Below are positions 25,226 through 33,567 of a stretch of DNA of 64,000 nt, piece by piece. The notes beneath the pieces were generated by a model that worked only from the letters and a program-made list of their open reading frames with translations, made no database searches and was not told the DNA's origin. Source of the DNA: CAYSRC01 sp964433495 (GTDB lineage Bacteria > Bacillota > Clostridia > Oscillospirales > Ruminococcaceae); NCBI GenBank assembly GCA_964433495.1, contig CAYSRC010000002.1, positions 1-64,000 of the forward strand. Direction: 5' to 3'. Both the position numbers and the translations under genes were made by a program. The number at the start of each line of letters is the position of its first letter. Position 1 is the first letter of the stretch.

Positions 25226-26965
25226 TTATTGCTGCGCCTCGGCGGCCTTTTGCTCGGCCTCGCGCTTTTCGGCCTCCTGGGCCTCGAGGACGGTGTACGC
25301 CACCTTGCCGACCAGGGTCTTGGGAAGCGACTCCCTGAACTCGATCTCCTTCGGCATCATGTACTTTGCGATGTTTTTGCCGAGATAGTCGAGCAGCTTT
25401 GCGCGCGTCTCGTCGTTGGGCTCGTACCCCGGCATGAGCACGACAAATGCCTTGACGCGCTGCATCTTGTATTTGTCGGGCACGCCGATGACACAGCTGA
25501 GGTGCACCATCTCGTTGTTGTCGATGATATTCTCTATCTGTGAGGGATAGATGTTGTAGCCCGACGAGATAATCATGCGCTTGATGCGCTGCTTGAAGTA
25601 GACAAAGCCCTCCTTGTCCATCATGCCGAGGTCGCCCGTGTGCAGCCATATCCTGCCGTCCGCGTGGACGCGCAGGGTGTCGGCGGTCTCCTGCGGCTGG
25701 TTGATGTACTCGAGCATGACGGTCGGGCCCGAGATGCAGATCTCGCCGTCGTAGCCGTAGGGGAGCTCTTCGGTTGTACCCTGCTCGACAATCTTGTAAA
25801 AGGTGTCGGGGAAGGGGAAGCCGATGGTGCCGTCCTTGTCGGTGTTGTAGGGCGTAAGGCAGCTCGCGGTGACGCACTCGGTGGTGCCGTAGCCCTCGCG
25901 TATCTTGACGGTCGCGCCATGCTCTTTGAGAAAGGCGTCAAACCTGTGCTTGAGGTCGATGGGAAGCGAGTCGCCGCCCGAGAAGATGCCCTTGAAGAAG
26001 CTGAGGTCATAGCCGTCCCAGTCGACGTGCAGCATCGCCTCGTAAAGGGTGGGCACGCCCGCGATAAAGTTGGGGTGCTGGTCTTTGATGAGCTGACAGT
26101 AGCTCTCGGCATTGAAGCGGGGCACAAGCACGCAATGGCCGCCGTTTATCAGCATGGTGTGGATGCAGACGCCGAGGCCGAAGCCGTGGAACATGGGCAT
26201 GACGGCCAGCATCTTGTCGCCCGGCTCATAGCACCGGGCCATAGCGAGAACCTGCGCGCCGAGCGCGTTGAAGTTGAGGTTGGAGAGCAGGATGCCCTTC
26301 GAGGTGCCCGTCGTGCCGCCGCTGTAGAGGATGACGGCGGGGTCGGTGGCTTCGCGGGGGCACTCGACGTCGCCCTTTACGGTTTTTGAGAGCGCCTTGA
26401 AAGCCTTCCAGTTATAGGTTCCGCGGGTGATGGGGGGCTTTTTTATCTTGCGGCCCATCGTGAGGCCGTAGCCGAAGCGCTTGATTGCGCCGAGCTCGTC
26501 CGCGGGGGTGCTGACGACGAGGGTCTTGAGCGGGCAGGACTTCATCGCCTCAAAGAATTTTTCGTGCGCGCCGTCGAACACAATCGCCGCGACCGACTCG
26601 GAATCCCGCAGGTAAAACTCGATCTCGCCGACGCTCGAGAGCGGGTGGATCATGCAGGCGACCGCGCCCAGCTTGTTGACGGCGTAGAGCGCCGCGACGC
26701 CCTGCGGGCAGTTGGGCATGCACACCGTCACCCTGTCGCCGGGCCTTACGCCGACGGCATACAGCGAGTTTGCGCACAGGTCGACCAGCTGCAGCAGCTT
26801 TGTGTATGTGCCTGTGGTGCCCATATAGCTGTACGCGGTATACTCGGGATACCGCTCGACGCACGCGGCAAACTCGCGGTACATCGTGCGGCGCGAATAC
26901 TCGATGGTTGCGGGGACGTCACCGTAGCTTTTAAGCCACGGGGCGTTGGGCCTCTTTTCAGTCAT
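25226..26965 (-). CDS. Acyl-CoA synthetase (long/medium-chain fatty acid-CoA ligase-like, ANL superfamily)
   Basis: A 579-aa adenylate-forming enzyme with the P-loop YSGGTTGTSKG (about residue 215), the A5 motif REGYGTTE, the HTGDLG motif and the hinge/A8 region KRMIISSGYNIYPSQIE. The near-terminal A10 lysine lies in LPKTLVGKVAYT. It activates a carboxylic acid with ATP to an acyl adenylate and then acyl-CoA. The ATG at 26965 overlaps the stop of the upstream E2-like gene by 8 bp and has GAGGTAG upstream. The coupled pair suggests activated acyl chains are handed to the neighbouring acyltransferase-like protein. Chain length cannot be read from sequence. Confidence 0.9.
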   Translation of the reverse strand: MTEKRPNAPWLKSYGDVPATIEYSRRTMYREFAACVERYPEYTAYSYMGTTGTYTKLLQLVDLCANSLYAVGVRPGDRVTVCMPNCPQGVAALYAVNKLGAVACMIHPLSSVGEIEFYLRDSESVAAIVFDGAHEKFFEAMKSCPLKTLVVSTPADELGAIKRFGYGLTMGRKIKKPPITRGTYNWKAFKALSKTVKGDVECPREATDPAVILYSGGTTGTSKGILLSNLNFNALGAQVLAMARCYEPGDKMLAVMPMFHGFGLGVCIHTMLINGGHCVLVPRFNAESYCQLIKDQHPNFIAGVPTLYEAMLHVDWDGYDLSFFKGIFSGGDSLPIDLKHRFDAFLKEHGATVKIREGYGTTECVTASCLTPYNTDKDGTIGFPFPDTFYKIVEQGTTEELPYGYDGEICISGPTVMLEYINQPQETADTLRVHADGRIWLHTGDLGMMDKEGFVYFKQRIKRMIISSGYNIYPSQIENIIDNNEMVHLSCVIGVPDKYKMQRVKAFVVLMPGYEPNDETRAKLLDYLGKNIAKYMMPKEIEFRESLPKTLVGKVAYTVLEAQEAEKREAEQKAAEAQQ

Positions 26966-27839
26966 AGTCTACCTCCTCGCCCGCGGGCCGCTCGAGCAGC
27001 TCGGGGTTGTCCAAAAGATGTTTTAAAAGCTTGAGAGACTTTGAAAAGTAATATCCGTCACCTATGCGCTCGTCAAGTGTTATGCCGACGTCGACCATGT
27101 CGCGCATCTCATAGCTGCCGTCGTCCGAGAAGACAGGCGCCTTGTGATATCTGCCGATGACGACAAACAGCGAGTTGGTGCCGAAGTTGGTCAGATGGTG
27201 ATAGCCGGCCTTGAGGTTGATGCTGCCGAGGTTGGAGATAAAGGCCGTCGCGTGGTTGGGGTCCTCTTTGATCAGGCTGTCGGGAAGTCTGCCGTAAAAG
27301 TCGAGGCGTCTTATGAAAAAGCCGACGATCCGAAGCAGCCAGCGCGGCAGCTTGACAAGGCTGCCCATCTGATCCATCGAGTTGTCGATCTCGCCCCTGT
27401 CGCGCACCCGCATAAGGCGCTCTTTGATGTCGTTATGTATGCTGTCGAGCGTCGCGTTCTCGTCGTACTTCATAAACAAAAGCGACTCGGAGCCCGTGTC
27501 GGAGAACACGTTTTTGACCGTGAACGCGACCGAGACCTCGTCCCGCTGATAATAGCGGTAGCCCTTGTAGAACCTGTTGAGCACGGGGCGAAGGTGGATC
27601 ATCTTGACGATGGCGGCGACGATCACGTGAAACGGGGTGTATTTGTACTCGGGGTTTTCCCCGTTCTTTTTTGCGACATAGCGGAGCAGGTTGGTGATAT
27701 CGATCTGCTCCTGTATAAAAGCCTCGTTGTCCGCTTCGTTGACGTAGACATAGGGCATGAAGAGATGCATGGGGTCGGCCTTGGTGATCAGCGTCGCGTC
27801 CCGTCTGTCGCCGAAGCGCTTTTTCTTCTTTTGAGGCAT
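26958..27839 (-). CDS. Stand-alone 2-oxoacid dehydrogenase E2-like acyltransferase, catalytic His replaced
   Basis: A 293-aa protein with the CAT/E2 fold only: no lipoyl or subunit-binding domain, and the N-terminus is basic (MPQKKKKRFGDRR). The conserved C-terminal DHRxxDG motif reads DERIGDG here (residues 256-262), so the catalytic His is Glu257. The TAFISNLGSINL segment (about 198) matches the E2 core. The CoA-dependent acyltransferase chemistry of the family normally needs that His, so the protein may bind or transfer acyl groups differently. It is first in a two-gene operon with the acyl-CoA ligase (8-bp overlap), from a strong promoter at 27898-27926. The ATG at 27839 follows AAAGGAG. 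Confidence 0.85.
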   Translation of the reverse strand: MPQKKKKRFGDRRDATLITKADPMHLFMPYVYVNEADNEAFIQEQIDITNLLRYVAKKNGENPEYKYTPFHVIVAAIVKMIHLRPVLNRFYKGYRYYQRDEVSVAFTVKNVFSDTGSESLLFMKYDENATLDSIHNDIKERLMRVRDRGEIDNSMDQMGSLVKLPRWLLRIVGFFIRRLDFYGRLPDSLIKEDPNHATAFISNLGSINLKAGYHHLTNFGTNSLFVVIGRYHKAPVFSDDGSYEMRDMVDVGITLDERIGDGYYFSKSLKLLKHLLDNPELLERPAGEEVDYD

Positions 27840-27897
27840 AGATTACTCCTTTCCGATGCCGTTCAAGGCAATTTTTAATAAATTGTGAACAGAAATA

Positions 27898-27926
27898 ATC
27901 ATACTATATTTTGCGGCGGCTGTCAA
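27898..27926 (-). promoter_or_regulatory. Sigma-A promoter of the E2-like/acyl-CoA ligase operon
   Basis: Minus strand TTGACA, 17-bp spacer, TATGAT, ending about 58 bp before the ATG. The intergenic region 27840-28240 holds this promoter and the divergent one at 28173. Confidence 0.82.
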
Positions 27927-28172
27927 TCAGACAGTTACAAATTGGTTACAATTCGCGCGGCCCGCGCACGACTGGAAAAACGTTGGAAAACTGCGGACAT
28001 TCGGCCGCGCCGCCCGCCCGCCGTGTGCGCGCATGGGTCACGGGGGAGAGGTCTGCGCAGGACGGCGGGGCGCCGTCGCCGCCCTTTCCGATGCCGCTCT
28101 TCCGCGGCTTTCCGCAGGCCATCGTGTCGGGTACATTCCCGAGAGGACAGCGGCCCGCAGCGGGGAGGGGGG

Positions 28173-28200
28173 TGGACAAAGACAAAACTGATGATATACT
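28173..28200 (+). promoter_or_regulatory. Promoter of the clostripain-like gene
   Basis: TGGACA, 16-bp spacer, TATACT, ending 40 bp before the ATG. Confidence 0.55.
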
Positions 28201-28240
28201 GAATGCAGAGTGAACAACGCGCCGGGAGGTACCGTTTTAA

Positions 28241-30556
28241 ATGTTTTGCAGATGCTGCGGAAAACAGATTGACGACAAGAGCGACTGCTGCCCCTTTTGC
28301 GGCGGCCGCGTGAGCGCCGTGCGGGGCATATCGGGTGTCGCACCGTCGGGAGGCGGCGCGCCGAACGGCGGGGTATCATATAACGGATCTTTTCACAGCG
28401 CACCGAACGGCGGTACACCGTACAATGCCCCCTACGGAGGGGCGCAGAACAATGACATGCCGTACAACGCCCCCTACGGCAGCGCCCCGAACAACAGCAC
28501 GTCGTACAACGCTCCCTACCGCGGATACGGCGAGCCCGCGCAGATGTTTTCGGGCAAACGAGGCGGCGCGCGGGGGATGCTGCTGAGCGTGCTCGGCGCA
28601 CTGGCGGCCGTGGCCTTCGTCGTCTGCTTCATCGCCCTGTCTTATGATGAACCCGCGCAGCCCGACACCCCCGCGATAACCTTCCCGTCGACGCTCGACC
28701 CGCCGTCCCCGCCGTCCCCGCCGTTGCCGGGCGACCCCGGGGTGATTGCGGGCGGCGACATAGCGGGCGTCGAGTTCCGCGACCCCTACACCGTGCTGAA
28801 GGGCGACGGCTCGGACACCGTGACGGTCATGGTGTACATGGTCGGCTCGGACCTCGAGTCGGACGGCGGCAGTGCGACCGCGGACATCGCCGAGATGCTG
28901 CGGGCCGACGGGTCGGACGGCGTCAATGTGGTGCTCGAGACGGGCGGGTGCTCAGACTGGACCGACAGGCGCATCACCGACGGGCAGGTCGAGCGATGGC
29001 TCATCGAGGGAAAGAACCTTGTCAAGCTCGACGAGCGGGGGACGGCGCGGATGCTGTCGGTGAACGAGCTCGCCGATTTCATCGGCTTTTGCAGTGAAAG
29101 CTACCCCGCCGACCGCTATGGGCTGATCTTTTGGGATCACGGCGGCGGCTCGGTGTACGGGTTCGGGTACGACGAGCTGCACCCGTCCGATTCGCTGTTT
29201 CTGCCCGACATATCCAACGCGCTCGAACGCGCGGGCGTAAAGTTCGACTTTGTCGGCTTTGACGCCTGCCTCATGGCTTCGGTCGAGGTGGCGTACACCC
29301 TCGAGCCGTACGCCGACTGGCTGATTGCGTCGCAGGAGACCGAGCCGTCCACCGGCTGGGAGTATTCGTCCTGGCTGAGCGAGCTGTCGGACAACCCCTC
29401 GCTCCCGACGTCCGAGTTGGCAGGCGTCATCATACGCGACTATGCGCGCACAAGCGAGGACACCGACACCCTCTCGTGCATATCGCTGCGCGAGATGCCC
29501 TATGTGTACGACTGCCTGTGCGCCTTTATCGACGACGCGGACGCTCTGCTTGCGCAGGGCGGGTTCAACTTTTTGTCGTCGAGCAGGGCAGCGGCGTGCA
29601 GCTTTTCATACGGCGAGTATGACCTTGTCGACATCGTCGACCTCGCCCGTGCGATGGACACCGACTCGAGCGAAAAGCTCATAAAGGCGGTCGAGAGCGC
29701 GGTCAAGTTCCGCAACGACAGCGCCGCAAACGGCGTGCACGGTCTGTCGATGTATTACCCCTACACCGACCTCGACGCCTACCCGATGGCGAAGGGGTTC
29801 TACAGGTACATCGGGTTCGAGCGGGTGCTCGGCTTTTTTGACGGGTTCATCGAGACGATGATGTCGGGCAGGACGGGGGAGGCGGACTCCCTCTTCCCGC
29901 TCGGGGGCCTCGGCGGGGCCTATGTCGCGTCCGGCTTTGAGACGGTGGCGGACGGCAGCGGCGGGTACGTCGTGCCCGTCTCGCCCGAGCAGTGGGAGGA
30001 GATCGTCTCGGTCGAGCTGTCGCTCGTGGTGGACGACGGCGACGGCTACATCGACCTCGGAAGCGACGCCGTCTTTTACACCGACGACAACGACAACCTC
30101 GTGCCCGACTTTGACGGCACGTGGGTCGCCGTGGGCGGGTGCGTGGTGCCGAGCTATGCGCAGAGCACCGTGGTGACCGACGACTCGACGGTGTTTGTCA
30201 GCACCGTCAGCGCCCTGCTCAACGGCGAGCAGGAGATAGAGCTCGAGCTGCGCTGGATCGACAGCGTCGACAACGGCTACATCGCAGGCTATCGCGCGGC
30301 CGACAGCGGCTCACAGGGCGCGCTCGGCAAGCTGCTTCAGCTCAAGCAGGGGGACACGCTCGAGTTTGTGTGCGACAGATACGGCTATGACGGCAGCTTT
30401 GAGGGCCGCGAGATGTTCGGCGAAGGGGTCACGGTGGGCTCGCGTATGCCGGCGGTCACGTACGAGCGGACACAAGGCGACCGGCTGCTTGTGTGCTACA
30501 GGATATCGGACGTTTATCAAAATATTTTCTACACCGACATGGTCGAGGTTGAGTAG
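28241..30556 (+). CDS. Zinc-ribbon, membrane-anchored clostripain-family (C11) peptidase
   Basis: A 771-aa protein. Residues 1-24 form a zinc ribbon (CRCCGK and CCPFCGG). Residues 38-100 are low-complexity Asn/Gly/Pro/Tyr repeats around the unit YNAPYG. A transmembrane helix follows at about 112-135, then a Pro-rich linker and a C11 caspase-like domain. That domain has VTVMVYMVGSDLE, the catalytic His300 in IFWDHGGGSVYG, and catalytic Cys343 in GFDACLMASVEV. The C-terminal about 200 residues are beta-rich and unassigned. Topology is probably zinc ribbon inside, peptidase outside. Clostripains cleave after Arg or Lys; specificity here is not provable. The ATG at 28241 has GGGAGG upstream. It appears monocistronic. 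Confidence 0.88.
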   Translation: MFCRCCGKQIDDKSDCCPFCGGRVSAVRGISGVAPSGGGAPNGGVSYNGSFHSAPNGGTPYNAPYGGAQNNDMPYNAPYGSAPNNSTSYNAPYRGYGEPAQMFSGKRGGARGMLLSVLGALAAVAFVVCFIALSYDEPAQPDTPAITFPSTLDPPSPPSPPLPGDPGVIAGGDIAGVEFRDPYTVLKGDGSDTVTVMVYMVGSDLESDGGSATADIAEMLRADGSDGVNVVLETGGCSDWTDRRITDGQVERWLIEGKNLVKLDERGTARMLSVNELADFIGFCSESYPADRYGLIFWDHGGGSVYGFGYDELHPSDSLFLPDISNALERAGVKFDFVGFDACLMASVEVAYTLEPYADWLIASQETEPSTGWEYSSWLSELSDNPSLPTSELAGVIIRDYARTSEDTDTLSCISLREMPYVYDCLCAFIDDADALLAQGGFNFLSSSRAAACSFSYGEYDLVDIVDLARAMDTDSSEKLIKAVESAVKFRNDSAANGVHGLSMYYPYTDLDAYPMAKGFYRYIGFERVLGFFDGFIETMMSGRTGEADSLFPLGGLGGAYVASGFETVADGSGGYVVPVSPEQWEEIVSVELSLVVDDGDGYIDLGSDAVFYTDDNDNLVPDFDGTWVAVGGCVVPSYAQSTVVTDDSTVFVSTVSALLNGEQEIELELRWIDSVDNGYIAGYRAADSGSQGALGKLLQLKQGDTLEFVCDRYGYDGSFEGREMFGEGVTVGSRMPAVTYERTQGDRLLVCYRISDVYQNIFYTDMVEVE

Positions 30557-30696
30557 ACGGCGCGCCCGTTTCGCGTGTCCTCTGCATGTCCCCTGTTAAG
30601 GCCGCGGCTCAAGACGGCTGCCGACGCCCGCACGGGCATTTGGCCGGCGGCTGCCCGCCCTTGCCGGCTTAAGAACCGAATTAAAGAAATAAAAAG

Positions 30697-30727
30697 AGCG
30701 GTCGGCAGTTTCTGCCGGCCGCTTTGG
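30697..30727 (+). terminator. Terminator, probably bidirectional
   Basis: Stem GCGGTCGGCAG/CTGCCGGCCGC with a TTT loop, A-rich on the left and TTTGGGCATTTT on the right. It lies between the convergent clostripain-like and GntR genes; nothing else is seen in 30557-30912. Confidence 0.65.
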
Positions 30728-30912
30728 GCATTTTGTCAAACGCGATGCGAGAGGCCCGACGCAAAAAAGGCGCTCGGGCACAATCGCACAACGCGGTACG
30801 AGCATATTTAATTGAAGATAGCATTATTAAGACAATAAATACAAATACAAGTTGTGCGAAGCCGCCCCGCAAAAGAGCTTTTTGGGGGTGACGCGCGGGG
30901 AGACCCCCTGCG

Positions 30913-31671
30913 TCAGTGGAACGAGTCGACGATAAAGGGGGCTTCGTCGGTGTTGAGGTAGATGGTGCCGACCTCGAGCGTGGGGGAGAGCATCGTCTTT
31001 GCGTCGCACGTCTCGTAGCGATAGCGAAGAAGCGGCGTGCCGATGTCGACGCGCAATGCGGCGGAAAGCTCGTCGTCGGCGGCGACCGCCTTGCAGTGGC
31101 CGCGCCTGTAGCGGAAGTCGATGCCGAGGCGTCGCACCACCGTCGCGAAGGAGACAGTCTCAAAGTTGAACCGCTCGATTCCGGGCAGGTCGCTCGTCTG
31201 GATATAGCTTGAGATGTACGCCGCGGGGACGCCGCCGCAGAGATACACCCGCTTGTAGGACAGCATCCGCGAGAGGTCGACATAGCCGGGGAACTGCTCG
31301 CAAAAGCTGCCGGGGCAGGGGACGAGGCCGAGGGAGAGCGTCTTGGTGGTCACCTCGGCGTCGGTGTTGTTGCGCAGATAGTTGGTGAACCCGCGCGAGG
31401 CGTACTCGCTCTTGTTCTGCGCGTCTATCGCCGGCAGCACCATGGTGCCGCGGCCCTGTATCCGCTTTATCCTGAACGTCTTTTCGAGGCTGCTCAGCGA
31501 GGTTCGGACGGTGTTGCGGCTTGCGGAGTATATCTTCGCGAGCTCAAATTCGCCCGGCAGCAGCGAGCCCTCGGGATAAACGCCCATATTTATCTTGTTT
31601 ATCAGGTCGGCGGTGATCAGCCGATGCTTGGGGATCTGTTTTTCGGTGGTTTGACTGTGGGTGATATGCAT
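30913..31671 (-). CDS. GntR-family (HutC/UTRA) transcriptional regulator
   Basis: A 252-aa protein with an N-terminal GntR winged helix (about residues 8-80: ITADLINKINMGVYPEGSLLPGEFELAKIYSASRNTVR..., then RIQGRGTMV). A UTRA ligand-binding domain follows (about 100-245). UTRA domains bind small effectors, usually sugars, sugar phosphates or related catabolites. It is divergent from, and 196 bp away from, the TrpF-like/PfkB operon, so it is the obvious regulator of the 31.8-48.8 kb cluster. The effector is probably a pathway intermediate. The ATG at 31671 has GAGGT about 9 bp upstream; the promoter is at 31698-31726. Confidence 0.9.
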   Translation of the reverse strand: MHITHSQTTEKQIPKHRLITADLINKINMGVYPEGSLLPGEFELAKIYSASRNTVRTSLSSLEKTFRIKRIQGRGTMVLPAIDAQNKSEYASRGFTNYLRNNTDAEVTTKTLSLGLVPCPGSFCEQFPGYVDLSRMLSYKRVYLCGGVPAAYISSYIQTSDLPGIERFNFETVSFATVVRRLGIDFRYRRGHCKAVAADDELSAALRVDIGTPLLRYRYETCDAKTMLSPTLEVGTIYLNTDEAPFIVDSFH

Positions 31672-31697
31672 TTTATATTTACCTCATACTCCTGCTT

Positions 31698-31726
31698 AAC
31701 ATATCATGCAAAAACGACTGTGTCAA
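31698..31726 (-). promoter_or_regulatory. Promoter of the GntR-family regulator
   Basis: Minus strand TTGACA, 17-bp spacer, TATGTT. Confidence 0.7.
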
Positions 31727-31771
31727 GTTGCTGTCAATTAAATTTTGCACAAAAATAATGATAGATAATCA

Positions 31772-31781
31772 GCAAATTTGC
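31772..31781. promoter_or_regulatory. Palindrome GCAAATTTGC, candidate GntR operator
   Basis: A perfect 10-bp palindrome 3 bp upstream of the -35 of the TrpF-like operon, in the divergent regulator/operon spacer. Assignment to the adjacent GntR protein is inference. Confidence 0.4.
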
Positions 31782-31784
31782 CTA

Positions 31785-31814
31785 TTGAAAATATACAGAG
31801 AGCTGTTTTATAAT
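31785..31814 (+). promoter_or_regulatory. Promoter of the TrpF-like/PfkB operon
   Basis: TTGAAA (31785-31790), 18-bp spacer, perfect TATAAT (31809-31814). The surrounding spacer is markedly AT-rich. Confidence 0.75.
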
Positions 31815-31867
31815 TATCTATGTGAGATGTAGGTACAAATATGCGTTTAAAAAGTATCGGAGGAGCC

Positions 31868-32584
31868 ATGGCAAACGTAATTACCCAGATTTACGGAATT
31901 AAAAACCTTGAAGACGCGCAGATGTGCGCAAAGCTCGGTGCCGACCACATCGGCGTCGCGTTCGGCGAGGTCAAGCACCTCGGCCCGCAGCAGAAGGACT
32001 GCGCCCAGGCAAAGTATATATTCGACAACCTGCCCGACACCGTTGTCAAGGTGGGCCTTACCATCGCGAACGACGTCGACGAGATCATTCACGACCTGTC
32101 GCTGTGCATGCCCGACGTCTATCACCTCTCGGGCGACATCCGCGACATCCCCCCCGAGGGCGTCAAGAGGATCCGCGACACCTATCCCGGGCTCAAGATC
32201 ATGCAGGCGCTGCCCGTCTACGCGGGCGTCCCGTATGAAGAGCAGTGGCCCGAGCTCCTCGAGCTGATAAGAAAATACGAGCCGCTGACCGACTTCTTCC
32301 TCATCGACACCAAGGAGCCGACGAGCGACATCGGCATCGGCGCGACGGGCGCCACCCACGATTGGGGCATCGACCGCGCGATCATCGAGGCCACCGACGT
32401 CAAGTGCATCATCGCGGGCGGTCTCGACGCCGACAACGTCGCCGAGGCCATCCGAGTCACAAAACCCTACGGCGTCGACTCGTGCACGCGCACCAACCTG
32501 CCGCAGGCCTTCACCGACGAGACGGGCAACGGCAAGGACCCCGAAAAGGTCAAGGCGTTCATCGAGGCCGCTAAAAATGCCTGA
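31868..32584 (+). CDS. TrpF-like (beta/alpha)8 barrel protein of a catabolic operon
   Basis: A 238-aa protein aligning over its full length with phosphoribosylanthranilate isomerase. ITQIYGIKNLEDA corresponds to the TrpF opening KICGITNxEDA, FFLIDTKEP to LLDT/LLDA, GATGATHDW to GGTGKTFDW, and IIAGGLDADNVAEAI to LSGGLNPENVxxAI. The general-base Cys of TrpF is Tyr9 here, while the general-acid Asp is kept (Asp147). No other trp gene is near; neighbours are a sugar kinase, a transporter and a GntR regulator. It is therefore unlikely to serve tryptophan synthesis and probably acts on another phosphoribosyl or glycosylamine compound. ATG 31868 has GGAGG 4 bp upstream; ATG 31841 is an alternative. 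It overlaps the kinase by 8 bp. Confidence 0.82.
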   Translation: MANVITQIYGIKNLEDAQMCAKLGADHIGVAFGEVKHLGPQQKDCAQAKYIFDNLPDTVVKVGLTIANDVDEIIHDLSLCMPDVYHLSGDIRDIPPEGVKRIRDTYPGLKIMQALPVYAGVPYEEQWPELLELIRKYEPLTDFFLIDTKEPTSDIGIGATGATHDWGIDRAIIEATDVKCIIAGGLDADNVAEAIRVTKPYGVDSCTRTNLPQAFTDETGNGKDPEKVKAFIEAAKNA

Positions 32585-33566
32585 GAGGTTTTCCCGCGCG
32601 ATCGTCATGGGCGACGCGTGCGTCGACGTCACCGTCCCGCTCGAGGGCATCATGTCCCCCGAGCACAGCGGCGCGCCGTCCGATAAGCGCGTCGCGCCCA
32701 CGGTGGGCGGCGGGGGCACAAGCGCCAACACAGCGGTCGCGCTCGCGAAGCTCGGCGTCCCCACGGCGTTCATGGGCACCCTCGGCGAGGACTACGGCGG
32801 CAAGTTCATGCGCGCCGAGTTCGCCGAAAAGGGCATCGACGACAGCCTCACCGTCACCGACAAAAACAGCAACACCGTCTGTGTCTTCGCGTTTATCGAG
32901 CCGGGCGGCGAGCGCCACCTTTGGGCGTTCCCGCGCGAGGACGTGTCCTACGTCAACTACGACCTCGAGGGCGTCGACCTCGACAAGGTGCGGACGGCGA
33001 CCTGGCTGCACGCCTCGGGCATGACCTACATGTTCGACGGCAGCGTGCGCCGCACCCTTCCCGTCATCTTCAAGGCGGCCTACGAGGCGGGCGTGCCCAC
33101 CTCGTTTGACCTCAACACGCGTGTCGGCGACGCCGAGAGCCTTGACGAGGGGATAAAACAGGCGGTTTTGGACACGCTGCCCTATGTCAGATATCTGCTC
33201 GGCTCGGGCAAGGATGAGTTCTACAGCTTTTGCCCGTGCGGCGACTGGCGCGACAGCGTGAGGAGCTTTGCCGTCGGCGGCAGAACCGTCATCGCCCGCA
33301 TGGGGGGCGAGGGATCCTACACCGTCAGCGAGGCGGGGGAGGAGCTCCAAAGCGCCTACAGGGTGCCGGTAAAAAACACCACCGGCGCGGGCGACGCCTT
33401 TAACGCCGGGTTTATCGCGGGCATGCTGCGGGGGCTCTCCCTCTCGGACGCCGTGGGCTGGGGCAACGCTGTCGCCGCGTACAAGGTGTCGGGCAACAGC
33501 TCAAGATACACACCCGACGAGCAGACCCTGCTCGAATTCATACAAAAGACCGAGAGGGCGCGCTGA
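32577..33566 (+). CDS. PfkB-family carbohydrate kinase
   Basis: A 329-aa ribokinase-like enzyme. The N-terminal substrate region contains VGGGGTSANTAVALAKLG (about residues 43-60) and GEDYGGKF. The C-terminal anion-hole motif NTTGAGDAFNAGF (about 267-279) keeps the catalytic base Asp273. It phosphorylates a sugar, nucleoside or similar alcohol with ATP. It overlaps the TrpF-like gene by 8 bp and is followed within 2 bp by a DMT permease. Ribose or a modified ribose released by the nucleoside hydrolases of the region is a reasonable substrate, but that is inference. Confidence 0.9.
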   Translation: MPERFSRAIVMGDACVDVTVPLEGIMSPEHSGAPSDKRVAPTVGGGGTSANTAVALAKLGVPTAFMGTLGEDYGGKFMRAEFAEKGIDDSLTVTDKNSNTVCVFAFIEPGGERHLWAFPREDVSYVNYDLEGVDLDKVRTATWLHASGMTYMFDGSVRRTLPVIFKAAYEAGVPTSFDLNTRVGDAESLDEGIKQAVLDTLPYVRYLLGSGKDEFYSFCPCGDWRDSVRSFAVGGRTVIARMGGEGSYTVSEAGEELQSAYRVPVKNTTGAGDAFNAGFIAGMLRGLSLSDAVGWGNAVAAYKVSGNSSRYTPDEQTLLEFIQKTERAR

Positions 33567-33567
33567 C

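Noticed and set aside
31868..32584. Tryptophan-biosynthesis role (trpF)
   Set aside because: There are no other trp genes nearby, the catalytic Cys is absent, and the gene overlaps a sugar kinase under a GntR regulator.
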